DNA from: Flavobacterium frigidimaris
GTDB taxonomy: Bacteria > Bacteroidota > Bacteroidia > Flavobacteriales > Flavobacteriaceae
DNA: 64,000 nucleotides
Assembly (NCBI GenBank): GCA_900129595.1
Contig: FQWG01000002.1
Coordinates: forward strand, 248,001-312,000
Reading direction: 5' to 3'
Shown here piece by piece: positions 1 to 8,702 of the stretch. A model generated the notes under the pieces. That model was not told the origin of the DNA, did not search any database, and saw only the letters and a program-made list of their open reading frames with translations. The position numbers and the translations under genes are program-made. Numbering within the stretch: the stretch's first letter is position 1; each line of letters begins with the position of its first letter.

Positions 1-371
1 CTTTCAATCCATGTTCCGGGTGTAAATGACAAACCATAAGCCTGAGAAGCTCCACGGACAGAAGGAATATTCTCCTCGGTGATCATTAAATAAGGACTTG
101 TCAGACCCAGCATTTTTATTTGCTTCGTTCCCGTTAAGGCATCAGAAAAATTCACATCTATTGACGGATTTGTTTCGAAGCTTTCGGCCAGATTACAGCA
201 AGCCGCCTTAAGCAATTCTTTGCTCGTAATAACAGTTGTATTTGCGGTAAGCGTATAGGATTTTTTTATTCCTTTTTGCTTTTTTGAAATTTTGACTTCC
301 TCTAAATTCTCTTGCGAAAAAGCAGCAGCAGAAAGTAAAATTACACTCAAAAGCATAATATTTTTTTTCAT
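1..371 (-). CDS. TonB-dependent receptor, N-terminal part (gene leaves the window)
   Basis: Translating the minus strand from the ATG at 371 gives an uninterrupted frame of about 123 residues to the window edge. It opens with a signal peptide (MKKNIMLLSVILLSAAAFSQ), followed directly by a plug-domain-like segment with ESFETNPSIDVNFSDALTG and the motif KQIKMLGL, which is typical of outer-membrane TonB-dependent receptors. A cysteine pair (AACCNLAESF) sits at the start of the plug. There is no N-terminal carboxypeptidase-regulatory domain, so this is not a SusC. It lies 108 bp downstream of the HYC_CC_PP-type gene on the same strand, an arrangement often linked to metal uptake. The substrate cannot be read from this fragment; copper or another metal is an inference. 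The barrel lies outside the window. Confidence 0.85.
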   Translation of the reverse strand, partial: MKKNIMLLSVILLSAAAFSQENLEEVKISKKQKGIKKSYTLTANTTVITSKELLKAACCNLAESFETNPSIDVNFSDALTGTKQIKMLGLTSPYLMITEENIPSVRGASQAYGLSFTPGTWIE

Positions 372-479
372 AAAAAAAGATTTTAATAGTAATTAGAAAG
401 GCTGTTAGAGCGGATCTCAATCTGAGAAACAAACAGCATAGTACAAGCCAAAAGAAGGCTTGATTCTAAAACATTAAAA

Positions 480-878
480 TCAGGAATAAAAAATATATTG
501 ACTATACAACTTAAATAAAGGAGGCGCATTCGCATGAGAATAATACGAAATGACCTGACTGCTTTTAAAGCTTGGCATTGCTATAAAAACAACCGATTTA
601 AACTCCTGTACTACAGGCGCAAAAGCAAATTGAAAAAAGAAAAATTTAAGGGTGGCGTTATCTGATTTTTTCTCAAAGTGAACTACTTTGTCTTTACAAC
701 AAGAAGATTCTTTCTCAGAGACACCACAACATTTCTTTTCAGAAGAAGCAGCAACGGAAGTATTTAATGAAACAGAAGCAATTTTACCTCCGCAATAATG
801 CACATCAAAAGCAAACCCAATGTTGGAAACCAACAAGAGTACCGCTAAAAATAGTCCTGTGCACTTTTTTAAATTCAT
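480..878 (-). CDS. HYC_CC_PP-type small secreted cysteine-rich protein
   Basis: The 132-residue protein has an N-terminal signal/membrane segment (about residues 5-24), then HYCGG (27-31), two CC pairs (50-51 and 60-61), a hydrophobic stretch (about 77-102) and a PP pair near the C terminus (119-120). This order of motifs matches the small Bacteroidota family called HYC_CC_PP, named for these residues. The cysteines and histidines suggest metal binding in the periplasm, but no function is established from sequence. It precedes the TonB-dependent receptor on the same strand, so the two are probably co-transcribed. Identification rests on motif memory, not a profile search. Confidence 0.8.
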   Translation of the reverse strand: MNLKKCTGLFLAVLLLVSNIGFAFDVHYCGGKIASVSLNTSVAASSEKKCCGVSEKESSCCKDKVVHFEKKSDNATLKFFFFQFAFAPVVQEFKSVVFIAMPSFKSSQVISYYSHANAPPLFKLYSQYIFYS

Positions 879-1136
879 GCCGCAAAATTACCTAAAAAGA
901 CTTAAAAAAAGATTAAATAAAATGTTATTTTTTTAAATCTGTATTACCGACAATAAACCAACAATACTTACCGCATTACAACACTCATTAATCCGGATAA
1001 TATATTTTTATTACTCCTTAATATATAGGATCGAAAAAACCTAAATGGTATCCTGTCTTTCTTAACAGAAATTTTTTTCATCTTTATGCATTTTTTGAGA
1101 TTAGCTTTAAATACTTTTGTATAAAATTTTTACATC

Positions 1137-1592
1137 ATGACATTTCAAGAATTACAACCAAAAATAAGCGCTATTGTTGCTGACGATAAAGCTACCAGAG
1201 ACGAAAAATTATTATCGGTCTGCCAACTTCTAAACGCGAATATAGAATACTATAACTGGGTAGGCTTTTATTTTGCCAATCACGAGACCAAAACATTACA
1301 CTTAGGCCCGTATGTTGGCGCTGAAACAGACCATACGGTGATTCCATTTGGAAAAGGAATTTGCGGACAAGTAGCCGAAAGCAACGCTAATTTTGTAGTG
1401 CCGGATGTTGCCGCACAAGACAACTATATCGCCTGCAGCTTTACAGTTAAATCTGAAATTGTAGTCCCTTTATTTGTTAACGGACAAAATATTGGTCAAA
1501 TCGATATTGACAGCCATGTAATCGATCCTTTTACAGAAGCTGACGAAAGATTTTTAGAATTTGTAAATCAGGAAGTTGCTACATTGTACTAA
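1137..1592 (+). CDS. GAF domain protein, free methionine-(R)-sulfoxide reductase-like
   Basis: This 151-residue cytoplasmic protein is a single GAF domain of the YebR/fRMsr family, which reduces free methionine-R-sulfoxide. Family landmarks are NWVGFYF (40-46), LHLGPYVG (54-61), GKGICG (72-77), DNYIACS (95-101), SEIVVPL (106-112) and QIDIDS. Of the three redox cysteines known in E. coli YebR (84, 94, 118), the equivalents of 94 and 118 are present (Cys76, Cys100), but the equivalent of 84 is His66. The catalytic cysteine is therefore kept and the usual resolving one is lost. A TACTTTTG -7-like box lies at 1112-1119. It may be an fRMsr using a different resolving thiol, or a GAF sensor derived from it. 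Confidence 0.8.
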   Translation: MTFQELQPKISAIVADDKATRDEKLLSVCQLLNANIEYYNWVGFYFANHETKTLHLGPYVGAETDHTVIPFGKGICGQVAESNANFVVPDVAAQDNYIACSFTVKSEIVVPLFVNGQNIGQIDIDSHVIDPFTEADERFLEFVNQEVATLY

Positions 1593-1629
1593 AAATAATA
1601 CATTCGTGTAACTTTAATTTTAACTCTTT

Positions 1630-2583
1630 ATGAAACTAATTTTACGCTTTTTTATTTTCTTCGCAATTTCAACAAAGCTATTTTCCCAAACTGCAACTCC
1701 TGCAGATAAGATCACTTATCTGGACTCTTCCTGGGTCGAAAGCACAGAAGACAACTATAAATACATCAGAATTGTTGAAGAATATTTTTCAGACAAAAAG
1801 GCTTACGTTTTAAAAGAATACTACAAATCCAAGGCTTTAAAGATGATTGGCACTACCACAGACAAAGATGTTATCAAACGTGAAGGCCAATTTGTTTACT
1901 ATTATGAAAACGGAAACAAAAAATCAACCGTTAATTATCAGAACAACAAAAAAACCGGAAAGGAATTTAACTGGTATGAAAACGGCAACATAAAATCTGA
2001 ATTTGAATATTTCGCCACTAAAGATGATGAGACAGATTATAAATTAAACAATTACTGGAACGCTCAAAAGGAACAACAAATCATTTCAGGCAACGGAGAT
2101 CTTGACTATAAAGACGAGTATATAGAAGAAGCCGGAAAAGTAAAAAATGGTTTAAGAGATGGAATCTGGAAAGGTAAGTATGTAAAATCAAAATGCAGTT
2201 TTACAGAAAATCATCAAAATGGCAAACTGGTTTCAGGGATATCCATAGATTCTTTGCATATTGAACACCCCTATACTGTTGCTGAACAGCGGCCCGTTCC
2301 TAAAAAAGGCATAAAGTCATTTTATAGTTATATTGGTAAATCGATGTATATCCCGGTAGAGGCAAGAAATAAAGCATACGGAAAAATATACATGACTTTT
2401 ATTGTAGATAAAGACGGAAGCCTAGTTGAACCAAAGATCCTAAAAGGAGTGGGCTACGGAATAGACGAAATTGCAATGAAGGCTATAAAAAATGCCAAAA
2501 GCTGGAATCCGGGTACAAAAAGAGGCATTCCGGTACGAGTTCTTTACTCCTTACCTATCACAATTACAAAAAATGGGCAATAA
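1630..2583 (+). CDS. Secreted MORN-repeat protein with TonB C-terminal domain
   Basis: The 317-residue protein begins with a signal peptide (MKLILRFFIFFAISTKLFSQ). The middle (about 85-128) holds two MORN_2/YwqK-type repeats, recognisable as YYENGNKKSTVNY and WYENGNIKSEFEY, and a third weaker repeat follows around 155-190. The C-terminal 75 residues resemble the TonB C-terminal domain: YIPVEARNKAYGKIYMTFIV, then DGSLVEPKILKGVG and a final beta segment. Unlike true TonB it has no membrane anchor or proline-rich linker after the signal peptide, so it is probably a free periplasmic protein. The combination is common in Bacteroidota but its role is unknown. It stands between the fRMsr-like gene and rpsO, 37 bp after the former. 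Confidence 0.75.
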   Translation: MKLILRFFIFFAISTKLFSQTATPADKITYLDSSWVESTEDNYKYIRIVEEYFSDKKAYVLKEYYKSKALKMIGTTTDKDVIKREGQFVYYYENGNKKSTVNYQNNKKTGKEFNWYENGNIKSEFEYFATKDDETDYKLNNYWNAQKEQQIISGNGDLDYKDEYIEEAGKVKNGLRDGIWKGKYVKSKCSFTENHQNGKLVSGISIDSLHIEHPYTVAEQRPVPKKGIKSFYSYIGKSMYIPVEARNKAYGKIYMTFIVDKDGSLVEPKILKGVGYGIDEIAMKAIKNAKSWNPGTKRGIPVRVLYSLPITITKNGQ

Positions 2584-2671
2584 AATTCTTTTTTTCAAAA
2601 AAAAGTACTAATTTTGCACCCGTCTTACAATAGATGTATGACATACATAAAAATCATTAAATAATATTGGA

Positions 2672-2938
2672 ATGTATTTAACTAAAGAGAAAAAAGAAGA
2701 GATTTTCGCACAGCACGGTGAAGCAACAAACACTGGAAAAGCAGAAGCTCAAATCGCATTGTTTACTTACAGAATTAGTCACCTGACTGAGCACTTGAAA
2801 AAAAATCGTCATGATTACAACACTGAGCGTTCATTAGTACTATTAGTAGGTAAAAGAAGATCGTTGCTTGATTACTTGAAAAAGAAAGAGATCAACAGAT
2901 ATCGTGAGATTATCAAAGTATTGAATATCAGAAAATAA
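2672..2938 (+). CDS. rpsO: 30S ribosomal protein S15
   Basis: The 88 residues have the standard S15 length and motifs: TGKAEAQIALFTYRISHLTEHLK, then H-DY-T-RSL, followed by LLVGKRRSLLDYLKKK and YR-II. S15 binds the central domain of 16S rRNA during 30S assembly. A TAATTTTG -7-like box at 2609-2616 lies 56 bp upstream. The gene is followed by a terminator hairpin and then pnp, the classic rpsO-pnp order, although here a terminator and a long palindrome separate the two. Confidence 0.97.
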   Translation: MYLTKEKKEEIFAQHGEATNTGKAEAQIALFTYRISHLTEHLKKNRHDYNTERSLVLLVGKRRSLLDYLKKKEINRYREIIKVLNIRK

Positions 2939-2950
2939 TCAATATAGAAA

Positions 2951-2980
2951 AGAGGTGCGAAAGTGCCTCTTTTTGTTTTT
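2951..2980 (+). terminator. Intrinsic terminator after rpsO
   Basis: AGAGGTGC and GTGCCTCT (2951-2970) form an 8-bp stem, with two wobble pairs, closed by a GAAA tetraloop. It is followed by a T-rich tract to 2980. It sits 12 bp after the rpsO stop, so at least part of rpsO transcription should end before pnp. Confidence 0.8.
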
Positions 2981-3060
2981 AGCCCCCAACCCCCCAAAGG
3001 GGGAAATATCAAAAGATATTTTTATGATTTATAAGCTCCCCCTTTGGGGGTTGGGGGGCT
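2981..3060. repeat. C/G-rich palindromic intergenic repeat
   Basis: The left arm at 2981-3003 (AGCCCCCAACCCCCC, then AAAGGGGG) is repeated in inverted orientation at 3037-3060, with only one run-length difference. A 33-bp AT-rich loop lies between them. This GC-rich palindrome stands out sharply from the AT-rich surroundings. It resembles a dispersed intergenic element that I know from many Flavobacterium genomes. It lies between the rpsO terminator and the pnp leader. Confidence 0.8.
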
Positions 3061-3161
3061 AAAAAGTTTGGTTTTTCATTGGGTTTTAGAATAAACAACA
3101 ACTACACACAACAACTACAACACAACTAAAACCCATTGTATAACCAATAAGGAAAAAATTT

Positions 3162-5297
3162 ATGATTCCACAATTATTTGTAGAAAGTATCGATTTAGGT
3201 GATGGCAGAAGCATCACAATCGAGACAGGACGTTTAGCCAAACAAGCTGATGGTTCTGTAGTAGTAAGAATTGGTAAAACTGTTATTTTAGGTACAGTTG
3301 TATCATCAAGAAAAGCAAGTCCGGGTATCGACTTTTTACCGTTGACGGTAGATTATCGTGAAAAATTTGCAGCAGCTGGCCGTTTCCCGGGAGGTTTCTT
3401 CAAAAGAGAAGCTCGCCCAAGCGACAGCGAAGTATTAACAATGAGATTAGTTGACCGTGTTTTACGTCCGCTTTTCCCAAGTGATTATCACGCAGAAGTT
3501 CAGGTTATGATTCAGTTAATGTCTCATGATGAAGAAGTAATGCCGGATGCATTAGCAGGACTAGCCGCTTCGGCAGCACTTGCTTTGTCTGACATTCCTT
3601 TTGAAACTTTGATTTCTGAAGCCAGAGTTGGAAGAATTGACGGTAAATTTATCATCAATCCATCTCGTGCACAATTAGAATTATCTGATATAGATATGAT
3701 GATTGGAGCTTCGACTGATTCTATCGCAATGGTAGAAGGAGAAATGAAAGAAATCTCAGAAGCTGAAATGTTAGAAGCAATTAAATTTGCTCACGAACAT
3801 ATTAAAGTACAAATTGCTGCTCAGGAAAGATTAGCAATTGCTTTTGGTAAAAAAGAAGTTCGTACTTATGAAACTGAAAAAACTGACGATGCTATTTACG
3901 CAAAAGTAAAAGCAGCGGCTTATGATAAAATTTACGCTATTGCAAGTAAAGGTTCGGCTAAACACGAACGTTCTGCAGCATTTGATGCTGTAAAAGAAGA
4001 AGTAAAAGCGTTGTTTACAGAAGAAGAATTGGCAGAAAACGGAGACCTGGTTTCTAAGTATTTCTACAAAACCAATAAAGAAGCTGTTCGTAATGTAACT
4101 TTAGATTTAGGAACTCGTCTTGACGGAAGAAAAACTACAGAAATCAGACCTATCTGGTGTGAAGTAGATTATTTACCATCTGTACACGGTTCTGCATTGT
4201 TTACACGTGGAGAAACTCAGGCTTTGGCAACTGCAACTTTAGGAACATCAAGAGAAGCAAACCAAATTGACTCACCATCTGAACAAGGAGAAGAAAAATT
4301 CTATTTGCACTATAACTTCCCTCCATTTTCTACAGGAGAAGCTCGTCCGTTAAGAGGAACTTCAAGAAGAGAAGTTGGTCACGGAAACTTAGCACAAAGA
4401 GCATTGAAAAACATGATTCCTGCTGAAAATCCATACACGATTAGAGTTGTTTCTGAAGTATTGGAATCTAATGGTTCATCTTCTATGGCTACAGTTTGTG
4501 CCGGAACATTAGCTTTAATGGATGCCGGTATTCAAATGATTCGTCCGGTTTCCGGAATTGCAATGGGATTGATTACTGATGGTGATCGTTTTGCAGTTTT
4601 ATCTGATATTTTAGGTGATGAAGATCACTTAGGAGATATGGATTTCAAGGTAACTGGAACTTCAGAAGGTATTACAGCTTGTCAAATGGACATCAAAATT
4701 GACGGATTGAAATACGAAATCATGGAGCAGGCTTTGGCTCAGGCTCGTGACGGACGTTTACATATCTTAGGAAAGTTACTTGAAACTCTTGCTAAACCAA
4801 ATGCAGATGTTAAAGCGCACTCTCCTAAAATCATCACCAGAACTATTCCTGGAAACTTTATTGGAGCATTAATTGGACCTGGCGGAAAAGTAATTCAGGA
4901 ATTACAAAAAGCTACAGGAACAACTATCGTGATCAACGAAGTAAACGAAGAAGGTGTTATCGAAATCTTAGGTACAGATCCTGCAGGAATTGAAGCGGTA
5001 TTGGCAAAAATTCAATCTATCACTTTCAAACCTCAAATGGGAGAAGCTTACGAAGTTAAAGTAATCAAAATGCTTGATTTTGGAGCTGTAGTAGAATATA
5101 CTGCTGCACCAGGAAACGAAGTATTGCTTCACGTATCTGAACTAGCTTGGGAACGTACTGAAAATGTTACTGATGTAGTAAACATGGGAGATGTATTCCA
5201 GGTGAAATACTTAGGACTTGATCCTAAAACAAGAAAAGAAAAAGTGTCAAGAAAAGCACTTCTTCCAAGACCTCCACGTGAGGAGAAAAAAGAGTAA
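3162..5297 (+). CDS. pnp: Polyribonucleotide nucleotidyltransferase (PNPase)
   Basis: The 711-residue length is normal for PNPase, the 3'-5' phosphorolytic exoribonuclease of mRNA decay. The order is: first RNase PH domain (about 10-145, with [21 protein letters not shown]), an all-alpha linker, second RNase PH domain (about 310-545, with [18 protein letters not shown] and [18 protein letters not shown]), KH domain ([16 protein letters not shown]) and S1 domain ([20 protein letters not shown]). The catalytic aspartates are in [16 protein letters not shown]. It has its own leader (3061-3161) after the palindrome and ends at a strong terminator. Confidence 0.98.
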   Translation: MIPQLFVESIDLGDGRSITIETGRLAKQADGSVVVRIGKTVILGTVVSSRKASPGIDFLPLTVDYREKFAAAGRFPGGFFKREARPSDSEVLTMRLVDRVLRPLFPSDYHAEVQVMIQLMSHDEEVMPDALAGLAASAALALSDIPFETLISEARVGRIDGKFIINPSRAQLELSDIDMMIGASTDSIAMVEGEMKEISEAEMLEAIKFAHEHIKVQIAAQERLAIAFGKKEVRTYETEKTDDAIYAKVKAAAYDKIYAIASKGSAKHERSAAFDAVKEEVKALFTEEELAENGDLVSKYFYKTNKEAVRNVTLDLGTRLDGRKTTEIRPIWCEVDYLPSVHGSALFTRGETQALATATLGTSREANQIDSPSEQGEEKFYLHYNFPPFSTGEARPLRGTSRREVGHGNLAQRALKNMIPAENPYTIRVVSEVLESNGSSSMATVCAGTLALMDAGIQMIRPVSGIAMGLITDGDRFAVLSDILGDEDHLGDMDFKVTGTSEGITACQMDIKIDGLKYEIMEQALAQARDGRLHILGKLLETLAKPNADVKAHSPKIITRTIPGNFIGALIGPGGKVIQELQKATGTTIVINEVNEEGVIEILGTDPAGIEAVLAKIQSITFKPQMGEAYEVKVIKMLDFGAVVEYTAAPGNEVLLHVSELAWERTENVTDVVNMGDVFQVKYLGLDPKTRKEKVSRKALLPRPPREEKKE

Positions 5298-5330
5298 TCA
5301 GATCTTAGTTTACTAAAGGTTTATTCATAG

Positions 5331-5367
5331 AAAACCCCAGTTCATTTAGTTGAATTGGGGTTTTTCG
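5331..5367 (+). terminator. Intrinsic terminator after pnp
   Basis: AAAACCCCAGTTCA pairs with TGAATTGGGGTTTT around a TTTAGT loop, with one G-T pair and a following run of T. It lies 33 bp after the pnp stop. Confidence 0.85.
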
Positions 5368-5448
5368 TTTTTACTCTAAAACAATAACAGTAAAAATATA
5401 TTACCTTTTATTTCTAACTCGAATAAAACTAAAATAACATGCCAAAAA

Positions 5449-5481
5449 TTGCCCTTTATTCAAAGAAAAAAAATATCTTTA
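5449..5481 (+). promoter_or_regulatory. Candidate promoter of the 5522 orphan gene
   Basis: TTG at 5449-5451 and TATCTTTA at 5474-5481 are separated by 22 bp, close to the Bacteroidota TTG / TAnnTTTG consensus. The ATG lies about 40 bp downstream. Called by eye. Confidence 0.4.
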
Positions 5482-5521
5482 ACCTACCAAAAACAAACAT
5501 ATTAACCCTAAAAACCCTATT

Positions 5522-5950
5522 ATGGAATTTAACGTTATCCAGATTACAAAAATCAACAGAGACGATTTCAAGTTTACAGACACCGAAAACCTTACTTTAC
5601 CGGTCCCTCCTTTAGCTTCAGCAACCCATTTCTTAAATGGCAATGTTGACACATTAAAAATCTGTGCTACTATCTACCTTAATTCCAGAGAATCTAAGAC
5701 TCCGGTTGTTGGAAGCCTCTCAGAAGAAGGCAATACTTTCGAAATTTTCTTTGACTACGACTGGGATGATGAATCACCTGAAACTTATGATGTTTGGTAT
5801 GTAGAAATCGATTATACTTCTAAAACCGTTAAGAACATCACTGAAGTTATTTCTTATTTGAAAAATTTAAATTCACAAACTCATGTAGGAGGTGGATTAG
5901 GAGATGATCCAAAAATATCAAGAGGTACAAAAACAAGTATACCTGATTAA
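5522..5950 (+). CDS. Hypothetical protein, soluble, acidic
   Basis: I do not recognise this 142-residue protein. It has no signal peptide or membrane segment. The central part looks like beta structure (TLKICATIYLNS, FEIFFDYDWDDESPETYDVWYVEIDY), followed by a short helix (VKNITEVISYLKNLN). The tail is flexible, starting with VGGGLGDDPKISRGTK. The start at 5522 is the only good ATG and has its own promoter-like upstream sequence. It stands alone between the pnp terminator and the histidine kinase gene; co-transcription with the kinase (82-bp gap) is possible but not evident. Confidence 0.6.
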   Translation: MEFNVIQITKINRDDFKFTDTENLTLPVPPLASATHFLNGNVDTLKICATIYLNSRESKTPVVGSLSEEGNTFEIFFDYDWDDESPETYDVWYVEIDYTSKTVKNITEVISYLKNLNSQTHVGGGLGDDPKISRGTKTSIPD

Positions 5951-6032
5951 TTTAAGAATAACTGCTTCTTTAGGCATTGATAGATTTACATAACTTTATT
6001 GATGATTACCGAATTGTAATAAATACTTGATA

Positions 6033-7769
6033 ATGATTCAAAAAACACATAATTTTCTTTTACTATTTCTCTTTTTTCCTTTAATAGTTTTTTCACAAAA
6101 AGAAAATGATTTGAATTATTTTGAAGTTGCTATTCAAAAAAAAGCAAGTTCATTAAAAAATGAAATTAACTTTGACAAAGCACAATCTTTTTTCATAAAA
6201 GAAGAATGGGATTCAACCCTAGTCTACTCGATGAAGCAATTGAATTCTAGTCCTAATTTAGAAACAAAAGATTACTGCCACTATTTTAGAGGCTATTCTC
6301 TAAAAAAGAAGGACCTTTATGAACAAGCAAGCGTTGAATTTAACTCAGTAAACAAATCATTCCAATATTATTATTTAGTAGATTATAATATTGGAAAATT
6401 GTTTTATTTTGAAGAAAATTTCAAAAAAGCAATTATTTATTTTTTAAGGGCTGAAACCGAAATATTAAATCATAGAGATGAAAGCGAGATAGCCGACATA
6501 TACACATGTATTGGAATATGCTACCTACACTTAAATCAATTTACTAAAGCAGAATCTTACCTAAGAAAAGATGCTCTATTAAATCCTAAACAGGTTACAA
6601 AAAGTGTAATTCGTGCTAACATTAATATAGCAAATTTTTATTACAAACAATACAAGGACCAACAAGCGATATACTATTTTCAAAAAGCTTATATATTATC
6701 AAAAGATATAAAAGATTTCAAATTAAAAGAAAATACAGCATTCAACATGGCCGTTGTAGAAGAAAATAGAAGTAATTACAAAAAAGCTTTGGTCTATCGA
6801 AAAGAATCAGAGGATTGGAAAGATTCCATATACAATCAAAACAAAATATGGGCAGTCGCTGATTACGAAAAAAAGTTTGCTGTAGCGCAAAAACAAAAAC
6901 AGATTAAAGTACTAGAAGTCGAGAACAAGCTAAAAGACACCCAACGTAACAGTTTGTTTTTTGCCTCAATAGGCTTACTACTAATTTTAACCGGAGGAGT
7001 TTATTTGTACGGTCAAAAAGTGAAAAATGCGAAAACTATATTACTGCAAAAAAACAAACTCGACGAACTTAATGCCACTAAAGATCAGTTGTTTTCTATT
7101 GTAAGCCATGATTTGCGATCATCTGTAAACGCATTAAAAACGAGTAATGCTAAATTATCTGCCACACTCGAAACTAAAAATTATGATGAGCTCCACCAGC
7201 TTATTATCCAGAATAGCACGATTGCCAATGGCGCTTACAGTTTATTAGACAATTTACTGCATTGGGCGATGCTGCAAACGAAACAATTGTATTTTCATAA
7301 AGAATCAATTCACTTATATTCTATTGTACAGCAAATCGAATACAACTATAAACCTTTGCTTCTGGACAAAGCCATTACTTTTGAAAATTTGGTTTCGAAA
7401 AATATCTTTATTTTTGTCGATCTTGATTCTTCAAAGATTGTGCTTCGAAATTTACTCGACAATGCCATTAAATTTTCTAATAAAGATGGCAAAATAAGTT
7501 TTTATACACAAGAAAATAATCCTGATTTTTGCGATCTTATAATCGAAGACAACGGAATTGGTATGAGCGAAAACACGATTAAAGAATTACTGCAGGAAGG
7601 AGAACTTTTAGCCAAAAAAAGCAACTCCGAAATTATAGGAACCGGTTTAGGATTGCAATTGTGCAAACAAATGATCAAAAAAAATAGTGGTACTTTAGTT
7701 ATAGAAAGTGAAATTAACAAGGGAACTAAAATGATATTAAGTTTTCCAAAAACAAAAACAAATGGATAA
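6033..7769 (+). CDS. TPR-containing membrane sensor histidine kinase
   Basis: I start at the ATG at 6033; a TTG two codons upstream is possible but unlikely. The 578-residue protein has a signal peptide (to about 22), a periplasmic TPR array (about 50-265), a coiled-coil stretch (280-305), one membrane segment (about 308-327), and a cytoplasmic kinase core. The phospho-acceptor is His359 in the H box FSIVSHDLRSS, where the usual HDLRSP proline is a serine. The N box is NLLDNAIKFS (473-482), G1 is DNGIGM (506-511) and G2 is GTGLGL (536-541). The stop overlaps the start of the LytTR regulator by 8 bp, so the two form a translationally coupled two-component system. The signal is unknown; TPRs suggest a protein or peptide ligand. 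Confidence 0.92.
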   Translation: MIQKTHNFLLLFLFFPLIVFSQKENDLNYFEVAIQKKASSLKNEINFDKAQSFFIKEEWDSTLVYSMKQLNSSPNLETKDYCHYFRGYSLKKKDLYEQASVEFNSVNKSFQYYYLVDYNIGKLFYFEENFKKAIIYFLRAETEILNHRDESEIADIYTCIGICYLHLNQFTKAESYLRKDALLNPKQVTKSVIRANINIANFYYKQYKDQQAIYYFQKAYILSKDIKDFKLKENTAFNMAVVEENRSNYKKALVYRKESEDWKDSIYNQNKIWAVADYEKKFAVAQKQKQIKVLEVENKLKDTQRNSLFFASIGLLLILTGGVYLYGQKVKNAKTILLQKNKLDELNATKDQLFSIVSHDLRSSVNALKTSNAKLSATLETKNYDELHQLIIQNSTIANGAYSLLDNLLHWAMLQTKQLYFHKESIHLYSIVQQIEYNYKPLLLDKAITFENLVSKNIFIFVDLDSSKIVLRNLLDNAIKFSNKDGKISFYTQENNPDFCDLIIEDNGIGMSENTIKELLQEGELLAKKSNSEIIGTGLGLQLCKQMIKKNSGTLVIESEINKGTKMILSFPKTKTNG

Positions 7770-8508
7770 TATTAATGTTTTAATTATAGAAGATACTCCA
7801 GAACAAAGCGATGCACTTGTTAAAGTCCTGGTAGAGAACAATTACAACATTACAGGCGTTGCTGCCAACTTTACCGATGCATTAAAACTTTTTTACGAGA
7901 ATACGGTAGATATCATTATTATAGATGTTTTTCTGGACGGAAAACCAGATGGAATCACTTTTGCAGAATCTATTAACATTATTCCTAACGCTTCGAAACC
8001 ATTTGTGTTTTTGACCAGTTCGCAGGATCGTCAAATTTTTGAAAGAGCAAAACTTACCAAGCCTTTTAGTTTTTTGATGAAACCTTTTAATGAACTTGAA
8101 ATTCTATATGCCATAGAAATGGCCGTCGAAAAATTCTATGCTCAAACGAATGTTTTTATGAGCGAAGAACAAGACACCGTAATTAGCAATGATTACTTGT
8201 TTATCAAGAAGAAAAACTCACTAAAAAAAGTCGCCATAAACGACATTTTATATATCGAAGTCGAAGAACGCTATTGCAATATTATTACCGAAAAAGAAAA
8301 ATTTGTCATTCAGATCTCCCTAACCAAAATAAGCACTTTACTGGATAAAAATAAATTCGTAAAAACACACCGCAACACTATTGTAAACACAGACAAAATC
8401 GAAGAAATTATTCTGGCAGACAATCTGATCATCCTGAAAGGAGAACATAAAATAAACCTAAGCGATACGTATAAAGATTTTTTAAAAAAAATGAATATCT
8501 TATCCTAG
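7762..8508 (+). CDS. LytTR-family response regulator
   Basis: The 248-residue protein has an N-terminal receiver domain (1-120) with the acidic pair Glu10/Asp11, phospho-acceptor Asp55 (IIIIDVFLDG), Thr85 (FLTSSQ) and Lys107 (FLMKPFN). The C-terminal LytTR DNA-binding domain (about 148-248) contains ILYIEVEERYCNI, FVKTHRNTIVN and the closing INLSDTYKDFLKK. It is translationally coupled to the upstream kinase. LytTR regulators bind direct repeats about two helical turns apart, and such a repeat lies just downstream at 8602-8633 before the next gene, the most obvious candidate target. Confidence 0.95.
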   Translation: MDNINVLIIEDTPEQSDALVKVLVENNYNITGVAANFTDALKLFYENTVDIIIIDVFLDGKPDGITFAESINIIPNASKPFVFLTSSQDRQIFERAKLTKPFSFLMKPFNELEILYAIEMAVEKFYAQTNVFMSEEQDTVISNDYLFIKKKNSLKKVAINDILYIEVEERYCNIITEKEKFVIQISLTKISTLLDKNKFVKTHRNTIVNTDKIEEIILADNLIILKGEHKINLSDTYKDFLKKMNILS

Positions 8509-8531
8509 AAAAATTCCAAAGACATTTTTAC

Positions 8532-8565
8532 AAATCCTCTCCATTCCGGGAGGATTTTTTGTTTT
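8532..8565 (+). terminator. Intrinsic terminator of the kinase-regulator operon
   Basis: AAATCCTC (8532-8539) pairs with GAGGATTT (8550-8557) around a 10-base loop, followed by T-rich sequence to 8565. It starts 24 bp after the regulator stop. Confidence 0.75.
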
Positions 8566-8601
8566 GAAAGAAATATCCCAATACACAAGCATTTCTAAAG
8601 A

Positions 8602-8669
8602 TTTCATGACATGAAAAAAGGCTTTCGTGACATTTTTCACCCCAACGGAAGAAATCAAAATTACTTTTA
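8602..8669 (+). promoter_or_regulatory. Putative LytTR operator and promoter of the small membrane gene
   Basis: TTTCATGACAT (8602-8612) and TTTCGTGACAT (8623-8633) are direct repeats with one mismatch, spaced exactly 21 bp start to start. The first copy also lies within the perfect palindrome TTTCATG-A-CATGAAA (8602-8616). A -7-like TACTTTTA follows at 8662-8669, with no TTG where the -33 element should be. That geometry fits an activator-dependent promoter with a LytTR dimer bound upstream of -33. The LytTR gene ends only 94 bp upstream of the first repeat. Linking it to this particular regulator is inference. Confidence 0.55.
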
Positions 8670-8702
8670 CCCTACGAAACCCCAAAATCAAAAAAGCCTA
8701 AA

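Noticed and set aside
208..432. 74-codon frame on the minus strand at the left edge
   Set aside because: It overlaps the real TonB-dependent receptor start in another frame; the receptor frame has a signal peptide and plug motifs, this one has none.
2981..3060. GC-rich palindrome as a possible insertion sequence end or CRISPR repeat
   Set aside because: There is no transposase, no target duplication and no regularly spaced repeats; it is a single hairpin-type intergenic element.
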